DNA of 7,268 nt from Actinomycetota bacterium. GTDB taxonomy: Bacteria > Actinomycetota > Actinomycetes > Mycobacteriales > Mycobacteriaceae. The notes below the pieces were generated by a model that worked only from the letters and a program-made list of their open reading frames with translations, was not told the origin of the DNA and searched no databases. Below, in pieces: positions 1 through 7,268 of the stretch; position 1 is the stretch's first letter; the number at the start of each line of letters is the position of its first letter. The position numbers and the translations under genes are program-made. The stretch is from contig SYAA01000169.1 in NCBI GenBank assembly GCA_005789055.1, positions 1 through 7,268 on the forward strand, read 5' to 3'.

Positions 1-267
1 CGCGGGCGGCCACGGCAGGTCGGCGATGGCAGTGTGCTGTTCCACATCGGCCAAGGCCACGCACACCGATCCGGCGCGGACGGCCCGCACCACGAACGCC
101 ACCGCGAGTGCGACCCGTTCGTCGGTGTCCTTAGCCAGCGCGGTCAGGCGCTGCGCCACCACAACGTCGGAGGAGTCGATCACGCCGGCTTCGTTGAAGG
201 TGCGCAGCACCCCGGTCGCCGTCGCGCTGCGGCGCCAATCCGAGGTGTCCGCGACGTCGATCGTCAT
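1..267 (-). CDS. recD: RecD, exonuclease V alpha subunit (N-terminal 89 residues; runs off the left edge)
   Basis: RecD is the 5'-to-3' SF1B helicase subunit of the RecBCD complex. Only its first 89 residues are in the window, so the Walker A and other motor motifs are not visible. The ATG at 267-265 overlaps the recB stop (ATGA), which fixes the start. No good Shine-Dalgarno precedes it, so translation is probably coupled to recB. The visible part begins MTIDVADTSDW and is helical and alanine/valine-rich. It contains a DERVALAVAFVVRAVRAGSV stretch followed by CVALADV, which resembles the RecD N-terminal domain (compare the GHVCLPL segment of E. coli RecD) that contacts RecC in the E. coli structure. 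The frame stays open to base 1. Identity rests on this similarity plus its place directly after recB. A truncated recD cannot be excluded because the rest lies outside. Confidence 0.92.
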   Translation of the reverse strand, partial: MTIDVADTSDWRRSATATGVLRTFNEAGVIDSSDVVVAQRLTALAKDTDERVALAVAFVVRAVRAGSVCVALADVEQHTAIADLPWPPA

Positions 268-3200
268 ACGCGGGCCGGCTGACCGTCGAGCAGATCCGAC
301 ACCGCGATTACCAGCGCGGCCGGCGGCTGCCAGCTGAAAACTCCGGCGGGATGACCATCGATCAGCGGGGTTTGCGGCCCACACATGCCGCGGACGAACA
401 GGTACAGCACCCCGCCGAGGTGTCGGGCCGGGTCGTAGTCCGGTTGGCGCCAGCGTAGAAACCGGTGCAGCACAACGCAATACAGCAAGGCTTGCAGCGG
501 GTAGTCGGAGTGCAACATTGCCTCAGCCATTCGCGGTGCGGAGTAATCCGCGGCGGTCAGCGGACTTTCGTTATCGCCGAGCCAGTTGGTTTTATAGTCC
601 ACCACCAGGTATCGGCAGCCCGAGTTGTCCGGAATACCCGAGTTGTCCGGAATACGCAGCACCACGTCGATCGAACCACTGAGATAACCATGCAACGACT
701 GGCCGCCGAGAGATGCGTCGGTGAGGCGTTCGACGTAGGCGGCCAGTGGGTCGCCCGGCGGCAGATGCTGCCCGAGAAGCCGGCCGACATCAGCCAACCG
801 GACCTCCGATGCATTCCACCGGCGGTCTCCGCCAGCCAGCGGGAACTCGAAATCCATCTCGCACAGCCGATCGGGCAATCCGATCTCACGCAGCGTCAGT
901 CCGTCGGCCAGTGGGCCCAACGGTGTGTCATGCATCGGGACCAACGCCGCCGCCAGGTCGTCGGTCGTGACGTTGACCGGCCACCACACCGAGTGCGTGT
1001 CGATCTGAGTGCGGAGTTCGTCCATCAGGTTCGCGGCAAACGGGTCGGCGGTCTCCAGCACCGCATGCACCAGGGTTCCGAATTTCGCTCCTGTGGGCAG
1101 GTCTGCCATCGGTGACGGCACATCCGATTCCAACGGCGGGGTCACCAAAGCGATATCGGCCACCTCGTCGTCGAGTTCGATCACCTCGGGTTCGCTGCTC
1201 ACCCCGGCGTTCTCCTGAGCCGATCGAACCAGCCCGGAATAGGACGTGCGCCGCCATGCCGTGTCGATGGTCCGGTGGAAGTGTCTGGCAGATAGCTCGG
1301 TCGCGCGCGGCTCGAGGGGCAGATCCACCAGCGGAGCGATCTCGGCCTCCTCAACCACCGGGCCGCCGACATCCTGCCACTGTCGGAAGCGCTGCCGCGC
1401 TTCGTCGTCGGTGACGGTGGCCGGTTCGCAGCGGGTTTTGACCGCCGACTCACCGGGGCGCCGATCACGCAGCAGACGCGACAGGCCGCCATTGGGCTCA
1501 TCCTGCGACGGTGCCCACCATGCCACCACCTGCACCTGGGCCCGCGTCATCGCCACGTAGATCAGGCGGCTGTCGTCACTGGCACTTTCCCGGCGGCCCA
1601 AACTCGCGACCGCGGCGTAATCGGGACTGTCGGACCCGCCGATGTGCAGGCACCGCTGATCTCCATCGTGGAACAGGATCAGATCACGATCACCCACATT
1701 GCGGTTGAAGGCGAACGGCAGGTACACGATGGGGTACTGCAGACCCTTACTGCCGTGCACAGTCAGTACTTGAACGGCGGCGGCATCACTGTCGAGGCGA
1801 CGGTTGCGCTCGGTACCGCCACCGGTCTCCTCGCGTCGGCTGCGCAGCCAGTCCCTGAGCGCAGGCAACGAATAGTGCTCGCGATGAGCGGCCTCCTGCA
1901 ACAACTGTGTGGCATGCGCCATATCGGTCATATACCGTTCGCCGCCGCGGTGCGACAGCAGCCGATCTGCCATACCGGCCAGCCGCGCCGACTCGAAAAC
2001 CGCTGCCACACCGTTGGATCGGGCGTGGTCGGCCCACTCCCTGATGGTCTCGGCGACCCGGTCGGTCAGCGCATCACCGCCGGCGGCGAGATCTTCGGCG
2101 CTGTGGCCGAAGAACATCGTGGCAGCGGCTGCCCGCACGACGCCCGAGCGGTGCGGCTGGTCGAATGCCTCCAACAGCGAGAGCCAGTCGCTGCACGCCT
2201 CAGAGGAGAACACATCGGAGTCGCCGGTGTAGACCGCGGGAATGCCGGCGGCGGTCAGGGCGGCGAAACACGCGCGAGCATCCTTGCGTTTCTCGACGAT
2301 CACCGCGATGTCACCGGCCTTGACCGGACGGCCGTCGAAGGTCGCCGGACTGGCCAGGAGCGCGGCGATCTCGGAGGCGAGATCTCTGCCGATATAGGAG
2401 CGTAGGTCGTCGATCGGGATCTTCTGAGTTCCCCGGCGGCCGAACTTCTCCCGAGAAACGACCCGCAACCGGAAAGGTTCAGTGCACGGCGCGCCCGCGA
2501 GCCGACTCCCCTTGTTCTGCGCCTCGACGTCGTGCACGACGATCCGTGGATCACCGAGTTCGGCGCCGCGCAGCACGGCCTGTAAGCGGGTGAGCAGCTC
2601 GGCATCACTGCGCCAGTTGACGCCCAGGGTTTGTTTCTCGCCGGCAGTCTGTGCGGCCTGCAGGTAGGTGACGATGTCACCGCCGCGAAATGCGTAGATC
2701 GCCTGCTTCGGGTCACCGATCAGGACCAGCGTCGAGGTGCCCGTGAATGCTTCGTTGATCACCTTCCACTGCACCGGGTCGGTGTCCTGGAACTCATCGA
2801 CCATGACAATGGGCCAGCGCCGGCTCATCCGCATCCGCGCCGGTGAATCAGCGCCGTCGAGGGCGCCGGCAAGGCGGGTCAGCAAGTCGTCGTAGCCCAG
2901 GATGCGACGGCGCCGCTTGCGGATTTCGCACTCGGCGAGCACGGCTTTGGCGAAATCCACCCGCACTGCGGCCGGGGTGCCGGGCTCGGGGTCGGTGGGT
3001 CGCAACTCGGTTGCCGGGTTGGCCACCACCTCGCGAGCGAGGGCGCGGGCCTGCTCGTAGCTCAGCGGCGGTGGTTCGCGAAGGCGGCCGAAGCGGGAAA
3101 GGTAGAGATCGTCGACAATCTCGGTCACCAACTCGTCGAGGCTCTCGACCAGTTCTACCCCTGCATCGGCGTCACCGGCCACGCCCAACGACGTCAGGAC

Positions 3201-3590
3201 GATATTGCAGAACTGGTGGATGGTCGCGATGGTGGCTGCGTCGAAACCAGCCAGCGCATCACCGAGTCGGGTCTTGCGCGCAGCGAGTTCCTCAGGGCTC
3301 CCCGCGAGGAGGTGCGCCACCAACTGGTTCTGCCCGATGAGGGTCGGATCATCGAAGGCCGCCAGAGCGTGGGCGATCTGGCGGCGAACCCGGTCCCGTA
3401 ACTCTTGGGTGGCCGCGCGGCCGAACGTGATCAGCAGCATCTGATCTAGCGTGGCCACACCTTCGGCGATATAGCGGGTCACCAGGCCGGCCAGGGCGAA
3501 GGTCTTGCCGGTGCCGGCGCTGGCCTCCAGCACAGTGGTGCTGCCCGGCGCCGGCAGCGCACCGAGGAGGTCGAAACGGCGTGGTTCCAT
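264..3590 (-). CDS. recB: RecB, exonuclease V beta subunit (helicase-nuclease), 1108 aa
   Basis: RecB is the 3'-to-5' SF1A helicase and the only nuclease of the RecBCD complex, acting in the cytoplasm on double-strand DNA ends. Helicase motifs appear in order: Walker A EASAGTGKT with K29, motif Ia LITFGRAATQELRDR, motif II DEFQDTD at 265-271, motif III GDPKQAIYAFRG at 292-303, motif IV VNWRSD, motif V TVHGSKGLQYP near 611-621 and motif VI YVAMTRAQ with R683. An acidic linker near 797-830 leads to the C-terminal PD-(D/E)XK nuclease. Its likely site is H842 (GTLVH), E911, D975 (SIDVV), D998/K1000 (DYKTN), and Q1033/Y1037 (YPLQALLY), matching E. coli H956, E1020, D1067, D1080/K1082 and Q1110/Y1114. 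The chosen ATG at 3590 shares one base with the recC stop and has AGGGGGAG five bases upstream; a GTG at 3629 is less likely. The protein is about 70 residues shorter than E. coli RecB (1180 aa). Residues between D975 and D998 carry a duplicated IPDNSG block. All motifs look intact, so the enzyme is probably active. Confidence 0.97.
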   Translation of the reverse strand: MEPRRFDLLGALPAPGSTTVLEASAGTGKTFALAGLVTRYIAEGVATLDQMLLITFGRAATQELRDRVRRQIAHALAAFDDPTLIGQNQLVAHLLAGSPEELAARKTRLGDALAGFDAATIATIHQFCNIVLTSLGVAGDADAGVELVESLDELVTEIVDDLYLSRFGRLREPPPLSYEQARALAREVVANPATELRPTDPEPGTPAAVRVDFAKAVLAECEIRKRRRRILGYDDLLTRLAGALDGADSPARMRMSRRWPIVMVDEFQDTDPVQWKVINEAFTGTSTLVLIGDPKQAIYAFRGGDIVTYLQAAQTAGEKQTLGVNWRSDAELLTRLQAVLRGAELGDPRIVVHDVEAQNKGSRLAGAPCTEPFRLRVVSREKFGRRGTQKIPIDDLRSYIGRDLASEIAALLASPATFDGRPVKAGDIAVIVEKRKDARACFAALTAAGIPAVYTGDSDVFSSEACSDWLSLLEAFDQPHRSGVVRAAAATMFFGHSAEDLAAGGDALTDRVAETIREWADHARSNGVAAVFESARLAGMADRLLSHRGGERYMTDMAHATQLLQEAAHREHYSLPALRDWLRSRREETGGGTERNRRLDSDAAAVQVLTVHGSKGLQYPIVYLPFAFNRNVGDRDLILFHDGDQRCLHIGGSDSPDYAAVASLGRRESASDDSRLIYVAMTRAQVQVVAWWAPSQDEPNGGLSRLLRDRRPGESAVKTRCEPATVTDDEARQRFRQWQDVGGPVVEEAEIAPLVDLPLEPRATELSARHFHRTIDTAWRRTSYSGLVRSAQENAGVSSEPEVIELDDEVADIALVTPPLESDVPSPMADLPTGAKFGTLVHAVLETADPFAANLMDELRTQIDTHSVWWPVNVTTDDLAAALVPMHDTPLGPLADGLTLREIGLPDRLCEMDFEFPLAGGDRRWNASEVRLADVGRLLGQHLPPGDPLAAYVERLTDASLGGQSLHGYLSGSIDVVLRIPDNSGIPDNSGCRYLVVDYKTNWLGDNESPLTAADYSAPRMAEAMLHSDYPLQALLYCVVLHRFLRWRQPDYDPARHLGGVLYLFVRGMCGPQTPLIDGHPAGVFSWQPPAALVIAVSDLLDGQPARV
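619..655 (-). repeat. Perfect 18-bp tandem duplication inside recB
   Basis: The unit cccgagttgtccggaata (plus strand) occurs at 619-636 and again at 637-654 without a mismatch, and one further base matches at 655. Because 18 is a multiple of three, the frame is kept. On the coding strand it gives the block IPDNSG twice, between nuclease residues D975 and D998 of RecB. A perfect copy suggests a recent event, for example replication slippage. Whether it is fixed in the species is unknown. Confidence 0.95.
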
Positions 3591-6500
3591 CAGCGCTCCC
3601 CCTGCCCGGCTCGCAGCATCGGCAACCACACCCGGGCCGCGTAGGCACCCAGCCGGTTGTTCTCCCCCGGATGCTCCTCGCCGGGGCGCAGCGGTTGCAT
3701 CAGTTCCGACAGCGCCAACCCGCTACCCCAGGCCTGCACATGCGCCGGCTGCTTGTCATCGCCGGGAAACCTGCCCGAGCGCCACCGGCGGCCGGCCGGC
3801 CCGACCGGGTCATCGCCGCAGTGCCGTGCCTCAGCCCAGGCGAAGGAGGTCTTCATCGGCAACGGCAGCGGTTCGCGGCGTCCGGCGTCGTAAACGGCCA
3901 CCAGGTCCGCCAGCACGTCCAGGGCGCGCGCCTGCGGATGCCCGAGGTGTTCGCGCCGAGGAACAGTGCCGCGCTTCGGCCGGCCGATACACACCGCAGA
4001 CCACTGGCGCTCCGGCACATAGGCGATCAACGCCAACAGCGGGATCCAGGCGGCCAATAGGTGTTTGCCGTCGAGGCGCGAGTACGTCGCCGTGACGAGC
4101 CGGTTGCCGAACACCGGTGAGACGGTTCCGGTCAGTCGTCGGCCGGTGCCGAGGTCGAGATCGACGTCGATCGCGCGTGCCGGATCGGTACGCAGCCCCA
4201 ACGCCTCGGCTGCCAGCAGCGCCGCCTGGTCTCGGATTTCGGTGGCCTTACGCCAACCGATTCGACCCGGCGGCAGGGTCCCGCGGCACCATTCCGCCTG
4301 ACAGGCCCGATCGGGAGTCATCCCTCGCAGGATGTCGCTGAGCATCCGGTCCCCGACGGTCCACTCCTGCAGGTTGTCGATCTCGACGGGCATTGCGTCG
4401 TCAACACCCTTGACATCAGCCGGGAAGGTGTAATCCAGGGCCCGAAAGAATCCCTTAACCGGATCTCTGAAAAAGGCGAGCAGCTCAGCGAGGCCGACAT
4501 CGTCGATCAGAGCAGAGTCCGGGAGCGGGCCGGAGACGAATGCCGGCCGATTCTGTCGATCGGCATTGGCAGCCTGCGCCGCGCGCACCACGGTCGCGTC
4601 GAAACTGAAGGGCATGTCCGGCACCAGCGCGCCCAGCTCGACGTTGCGGGCGTCGAAGGGTTGCAGCGGATGGGATACGACGATCTGCTCCCGCACCTTC
4701 TGGTTGAGGGAGGGAGCCTGCGCCGTGGCGTCCAGCGCATCGAGCAGTTCGGCCAGCGGAACCGCGGGCGGGCGCGGCTGGCCGGTGTAGTCGTTGGCAC
4801 CGGTGTAGGTGATCACCAGCGTGTCGACGGTCGCGGCAATAGCGTCGAGCAGCAGTTGCCGGTCCTCGGAGCGGACGTCGCGCTCACCGGTCAACGGAGT
4901 GCGCGCCAACGCGTCGTCGCCGTCGACGACGCCGATCCGTGGGAATACGGTGTCGTCCAATCCGACCAGGCACACCACCCGGTGCGGTACCGAACGCATC
5001 GGCACCATGGTGCAGACGGTCAACGTCCCGGTGCGGAAGTTAGCGCGGGTGGGTCGGCCGGCAAGGTGCTGACCCAGTAGCGCCTGCAGGTCCGGCAGTC
5101 GAAGTGCCGTGGACTCACGCGACCCGGCACGCGCACACACGTCATTGAACTCTCGCTGCATCTGGCTGGCCTGCCACGCGTCGGCATCGTCGATCCGGGT
5201 GATCGCGGTGATGCCGTCGACCAGGGCGGTGAGCCAGTCCCGCAGCGATCGCGTGCCGCTCAGCGAATCGACCGCGCGCTGCAACCGGTCGACGAATTCG
5301 GTGAGGCGACCGGCCAGTTCGACGCTGTTACTGCCGACATCGTCGAGTGGCAGCGCGTTGTCGATCCAATTCCGGGAATCCTCCGACAGCGCCACTCCGG
5401 CCAGCACCCGATCAAGACCGAACTTCCAGGTGTTGTGGACAAAGTCGACCCCGTAGGGCGCGCGGTGCTCCTGATCGAACCCCCAACGAATATTCGCCTC
5501 ACGCACCCAGTCGGTGATGCTTTCCAGATCGTCGTCGGTGAAGCCGAACCGGGCCCGCACCGGCCCGGACTGGGCCAAGTCGAGCACCTCGGTGGCGGTG
5601 ACCCGGCTGCCGGCCAGGGTGAGCAGTTGGGAGGCCACCGCCAGCAGGGGGTTGGTCTGCACCAGTGAACGGTCGGCCAGTCGGACCCGAAGGCGGTGCG
5701 CGGGATGCCCACCGGACACCACTTCTCCCAGCCCGAAGTTCGCGGCGATGAGCGGCGCGTAGGTCTCGATGTCCGGGCACATCACCAGAATGTCGCGCGG
5801 TTCCAAGGTCTCGTCGTCGGCGAGCAGGCCCAGCAATACCTCCCGCAGCACGTCGACCTGCCGGGCCGGGCCGTGACAACTGTGTACCTGCACGGACCGG
5901 TCGTCGACGGCCAGAATCCGACCGCTCGCGCGTACCGCGTTGGCGGCGATGTCGGACTGCAACCAGCCCAGCAGCGTATCCGGATGATCTGCGCCGGAAA
6001 GGGATTCATCGCAAGCCGGAGCGGCCGGCATGCTGCGTTGCAGCTCTCGCAGGTCGCGGCCCAGGGTGGCCAACAATGGGTGCCCGATGCGGCGATGGCT
6101 CTCGTCGTCGCGTCGGGGCACGATCCCGCGCAGATCGGCCAGCGCCGCCCACGCCTGCGCGCTCGGGTGCGGCAGCCACAGGTGCAGTTCGTGATGGGTG
6201 CCCAGCGCCTCCAGCAGTTCGATATCGGTGGCCGGCAGCCTGGTGTGGCCGAACAGCGACAGCCGCGCGGGCAGCTCACAGGGCGATTGGCGGAGCTGGG
6301 CAACCGTTGTGGCGTGCCGGAGGTGAGGCGGGTCGACCCCCATCACGTCGACGAGCCGTTTCCACAGCTCCGGCTGCCAAGCCAGATCGTCGGCAAGGTC
6401 TCCGGTGTCGCCGGCAAGCCAGTCGGCCAGCAGTCCGGGGCGCTGGCGGGCGTAGGAGGCGAACAGTCCGGCCAGGCGACGGGTCACCGCGTAGCGGCGG

Positions 6501-6892
6501 CCCTGCCGCAGTTCCTTTTCCTCATCAGCGACGAACCGACCGAGATGGACCGCCAGCGTGTGGCACCACGGATCGTCCAGGTGGGTATCGATCACCTCCA
6601 GAAGGGGCCAGGTCATGGCATCCGGTGACCACGGATCATGGTCCCGGGTGCCGGTGACTTCGGCGATCAGCGAGGCCGGTGACCGGAAGGACACCCCGGC
6701 GCACACACCGTCCTCGCCCGCGTCTCGGCCCAGGACGTGCGACAGCCGCTGGGACAGCCACCGCTCTACGCCGCGGGCCGGCACCATGACGAGGTCCTTG
6801 GCGAACGGATCCGGCGGCGGGGTGGCGAGCAAAGCGCCGAGGCCGTCGGCGAGGACGTCGGTGCGCGCGGCGCGGTGAATATGGAAGGCCAT
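3590..6892 (-). CDS. recC: RecC, exonuclease V gamma subunit, 1100 aa
   Basis: RecC is the scaffold subunit of RecBCD. In E. coli it splits the duplex, feeds the strands to RecB and RecD, and reads Chi in the 3' strand through a dead helicase fold. Segments that align with E. coli RecC by eye include PARGVERWLSQRLS (38-51), HSCHGPARQVDVL (337-349) followed by an LEPRDILVMCPDIETYAP block, VCLVGLDDTVFPR (640-652), SEDRQLLLDAI (from about 675), and a C-terminal LAELLAFFRDPVKGFFR (near 801-817). That last segment opens the nuclease-like fold, which is inactive in E. coli. No Walker A motif is visible, as expected for this subunit. Length is close to the roughly 1,100 residues usual in mycobacteria. 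ATG at 6892 is preferred: AGG at 6904-6902 lies nine bases upstream, and in-frame GTG (6898) and TTG (6901) codons sit too close to it. The stop overlaps the recB start by one base. Which sequence, if any, it recognises as Chi cannot be read from here. Confidence 0.96.
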   Translation of the reverse strand: MAFHIHRAARTDVLADGLGALLATPPPDPFAKDLVMVPARGVERWLSQRLSHVLGRDAGEDGVCAGVSFRSPASLIAEVTGTRDHDPWSPDAMTWPLLEVIDTHLDDPWCHTLAVHLGRFVADEEKELRQGRRYAVTRRLAGLFASYARQRPGLLADWLAGDTGDLADDLAWQPELWKRLVDVMGVDPPHLRHATTVAQLRQSPCELPARLSLFGHTRLPATDIELLEALGTHHELHLWLPHPSAQAWAALADLRGIVPRRDDESHRRIGHPLLATLGRDLRELQRSMPAAPACDESLSGADHPDTLLGWLQSDIAANAVRASGRILAVDDRSVQVHSCHGPARQVDVLREVLLGLLADDETLEPRDILVMCPDIETYAPLIAANFGLGEVVSGGHPAHRLRVRLADRSLVQTNPLLAVASQLLTLAGSRVTATEVLDLAQSGPVRARFGFTDDDLESITDWVREANIRWGFDQEHRAPYGVDFVHNTWKFGLDRVLAGVALSEDSRNWIDNALPLDDVGSNSVELAGRLTEFVDRLQRAVDSLSGTRSLRDWLTALVDGITAITRIDDADAWQASQMQREFNDVCARAGSRESTALRLPDLQALLGQHLAGRPTRANFRTGTLTVCTMVPMRSVPHRVVCLVGLDDTVFPRIGVVDGDDALARTPLTGERDVRSEDRQLLLDAIAATVDTLVITYTGANDYTGQPRPPAVPLAELLDALDATAQAPSLNQKVREQIVVSHPLQPFDARNVELGALVPDMPFSFDATVVRAAQAANADRQNRPAFVSGPLPDSALIDDVGLAELLAFFRDPVKGFFRALDYTFPADVKGVDDAMPVEIDNLQEWTVGDRMLSDILRGMTPDRACQAEWCRGTLPPGRIGWRKATEIRDQAALLAAEALGLRTDPARAIDVDLDLGTGRRLTGTVSPVFGNRLVTATYSRLDGKHLLAAWIPLLALIAYVPERQWSAVCIGRPKRGTVPRREHLGHPQARALDVLADLVAVYDAGRREPLPLPMKTSFAWAEARHCGDDPVGPAGRRWRSGRFPGDDKQPAHVQAWGSGLALSELMQPLRPGEEHPGENNRLGAYAARVWLPMLRAGQGER
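3596..3603 (-). promoter_or_regulatory. Ribosome binding site of recB, within the end of recC
   Basis: On the minus strand AGGGGGAG lies five bases before the ATG at 3590. It is a strong purine-rich Shine-Dalgarno match inside the last codons of recC. Together with the TGATG stop/start junction it supports the 3590 start over the GTG at 3629 and suggests re-initiation by ribosomes ending recC. Confidence 0.7.
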
Positions 6893-6901
6893 CGCCACCA
6901 A

Positions 6902-6904
6902 CCT
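6902..6904 (-). promoter_or_regulatory. Weak ribosome binding site of recC
   Basis: A short AGG on the minus strand is nine bases upstream of the ATG at 6892. A second GG-rich patch (GGTGG, 6899-6895) lies between it and the start codon. The match is weak, but its spacing suits the ATG better than the GTG at 6898 or TTG at 6901. Confidence 0.35.
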
Positions 6905-6910
6905 AGACCG

Positions 6911-6931
6911 GGCTACCGACAGCGTCGGGCC
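6911..6931 (-). other. GC-rich hairpin between the oxidoreductase stop and recC
   Basis: CCGAC (6916-6920) and GTCGG (6924-6928) form a perfect five-pair stem around a three-base loop. GGC (6911-6913) and GCC (6929-6931) can extend it by three pairs across a two-base bulge. It begins directly after the TAA stop of the oxidoreductase gene and fills half of the 39-base gap. No run of T follows on the minus strand, so it is not a standard intrinsic terminator. It could be a U-less terminator, an mRNA end stabiliser, or chance in GC-rich DNA. Confidence 0.3.
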
Positions 6932-7268
6932 TTAGCGGACGCGAACCACGACCTTGCCTCGGGCGGTGCGGTTCTCCAGGGCCGCGACGGCGTCGGCAGC
7001 GCGGGCAAGCGGATACACATCGGGCTGCGGAACGGCGAGCTTTCCGGATGTGAGCAGTGCGGCCAGGCCGTTCCACTGCTGCGCAAGCGAATCGGGGTGG
7101 GTCAGTGTCCACGCGCCCCAACCGACCCCGACCACGTCGATATTGTTGAGCAGCAAGCGGTTCACCTTGACCGTCGGGATCTCTCCGCCGGTGAACCCGA
7201 CCACCAGCAGCCGGCCGGCGGGCGCCAGTGAGCGCAGCGAATCGGTGAACCGATCGCCGCCCACCGGA
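6932..7268 (-). CDS. NADPH:quinone oxidoreductase-type medium-chain dehydrogenase/reductase (C-terminal part; runs off the right edge)
   Basis: About 111 residues of the C-terminal end are visible, and the frame stays open to the right edge, so the start lies outside. The GTG at 7264 is an internal valine within a PVGGDRF motif, not a start. PVGGDRFTDSLRSLAPAGRL followed by LVVGFTGGEIP is typical of the nucleotide-binding domain of quinone oxidoreductase-like MDR proteins, where the VGG motif marks the strand after which the cofactor domain continues. The ending, ARAADAVAALENRTARGKVV then VRVR, is the usual closing helix and strand of this family. Such enzymes are generally NADPH-dependent and often zinc-free, reducing quinones, enones or acyl-CoA-type substrates; the substrate here cannot be told. 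The TAA stop at 6934-6932 is 39 bases before recC on the same strand, so read-through transcription into recCBD is possible. No functional link to DNA repair is implied. Confidence 0.87.
   Translation of the reverse strand, partial: PVGGDRFTDSLRSLAPAGRLLVVGFTGGEIPTVKVNRLLLNNIDVVGVGWGAWTLTHPDSLAQQWNGLAALLTSGKLAVPQPDVYPLARAADAVAALENRTARGKVVVRVR

Noticed and set aside
465..1115. Plus-strand open frame (216 codons) opposite the RecB nuclease domain
   Set aside because: It is antisense to catalytic motifs that are clearly conserved on the minus strand, and the translation has no coherent domain.
1325..1332. E. coli Chi octamer (GCTGGTGG on the minus strand), with another copy at 7201-7208
   Set aside because: Two octamers in over 7 kb of GC-rich DNA could easily be chance, and E. 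coli Chi is not known to be the recognition sequence in actinobacteria.
1644..2405. Long open frame on the plus strand (253 codons) opposite recB
   Set aside because: It is antisense to the conserved RecB helicase region. Its translation shows no recognisable domain, and long antisense frames are expected in GC-rich coding DNA.
3591..3629. Upstream GTG start for recB giving 13 extra residues
   Set aside because: It would overlap recC by 40 bases. The ATG at 3590 has a strong ribosome binding site and puts the Walker A lysine at position 29, as in E. coli RecB.
5696..6628. Long open frame on the plus strand (310 codons) opposite recC
   Set aside because: It is a shadow of recC: glutamine- and glycine-rich translation, no recognisable family, and the opposite strand has clear RecC similarity throughout.
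6932..7264. The oxidoreductase segment as a complete small protein starting at the GTG at 7264
   Set aside because: The frame stays open to the window edge, and that GTG is the valine of a conserved PVGGD motif in the middle of the MDR fold, so this is the end of a longer gene.

Overview
The window carries the recC-recB-recD cluster of a GC-rich actinobacterium, all on the minus strand, followed upstream by the end of an unrelated oxidoreductase gene. The third codon positions are strongly G/C. The protein sequences resemble, from memory, the mycobacterial RecBCD subunits: RecB and RecC are each about 1,100 residues, and the order is recC, recB, recD on one strand. A Mycobacterium or Mycolicibacterium-type genome, or a close relative, is the best guess. 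No search was run.

Reading in the direction of transcription (high to low coordinates), positions 7268-6932 hold the C-terminal third of a medium-chain dehydrogenase/reductase of the NADPH:quinone oxidoreductase type. A 39-base gap with a small GC-rich hairpin follows. recC runs 6892-3590, recB 3590-264 and recD from 267 off the left edge. recC and recB share one base (TGATG), and recB and recD overlap by four bases (ATGA). The three genes are therefore almost certainly one operon with coupled translation. No stretch longer than 39 bases is without a gene.

The three proteins should form the RecBCD helicase-nuclease, which unwinds and degrades DNA from double-strand ends. RecB keeps all the visible SF1A helicase motifs and a complete PD-(D/E)XK nuclease site. 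RecC is the helicase-like scaffold subunit, and RecD would be the second motor, of which only the N-terminal domain is in view. In mycobacteria, RecBCD has been reported to serve single-strand annealing while AdnAB does end resection for homologous recombination. That role is carried over here by family, not shown by this sequence.

The one unusual feature is a perfect 18-bp tandem duplication inside the recB nuclease domain. It adds a repeated six-residue block (IPDNSG) between two metal-binding aspartates. Otherwise this is an ordinary housekeeping DNA-repair locus, and I see no sign of a mobile element, CRISPR array, RNA gene or new system.
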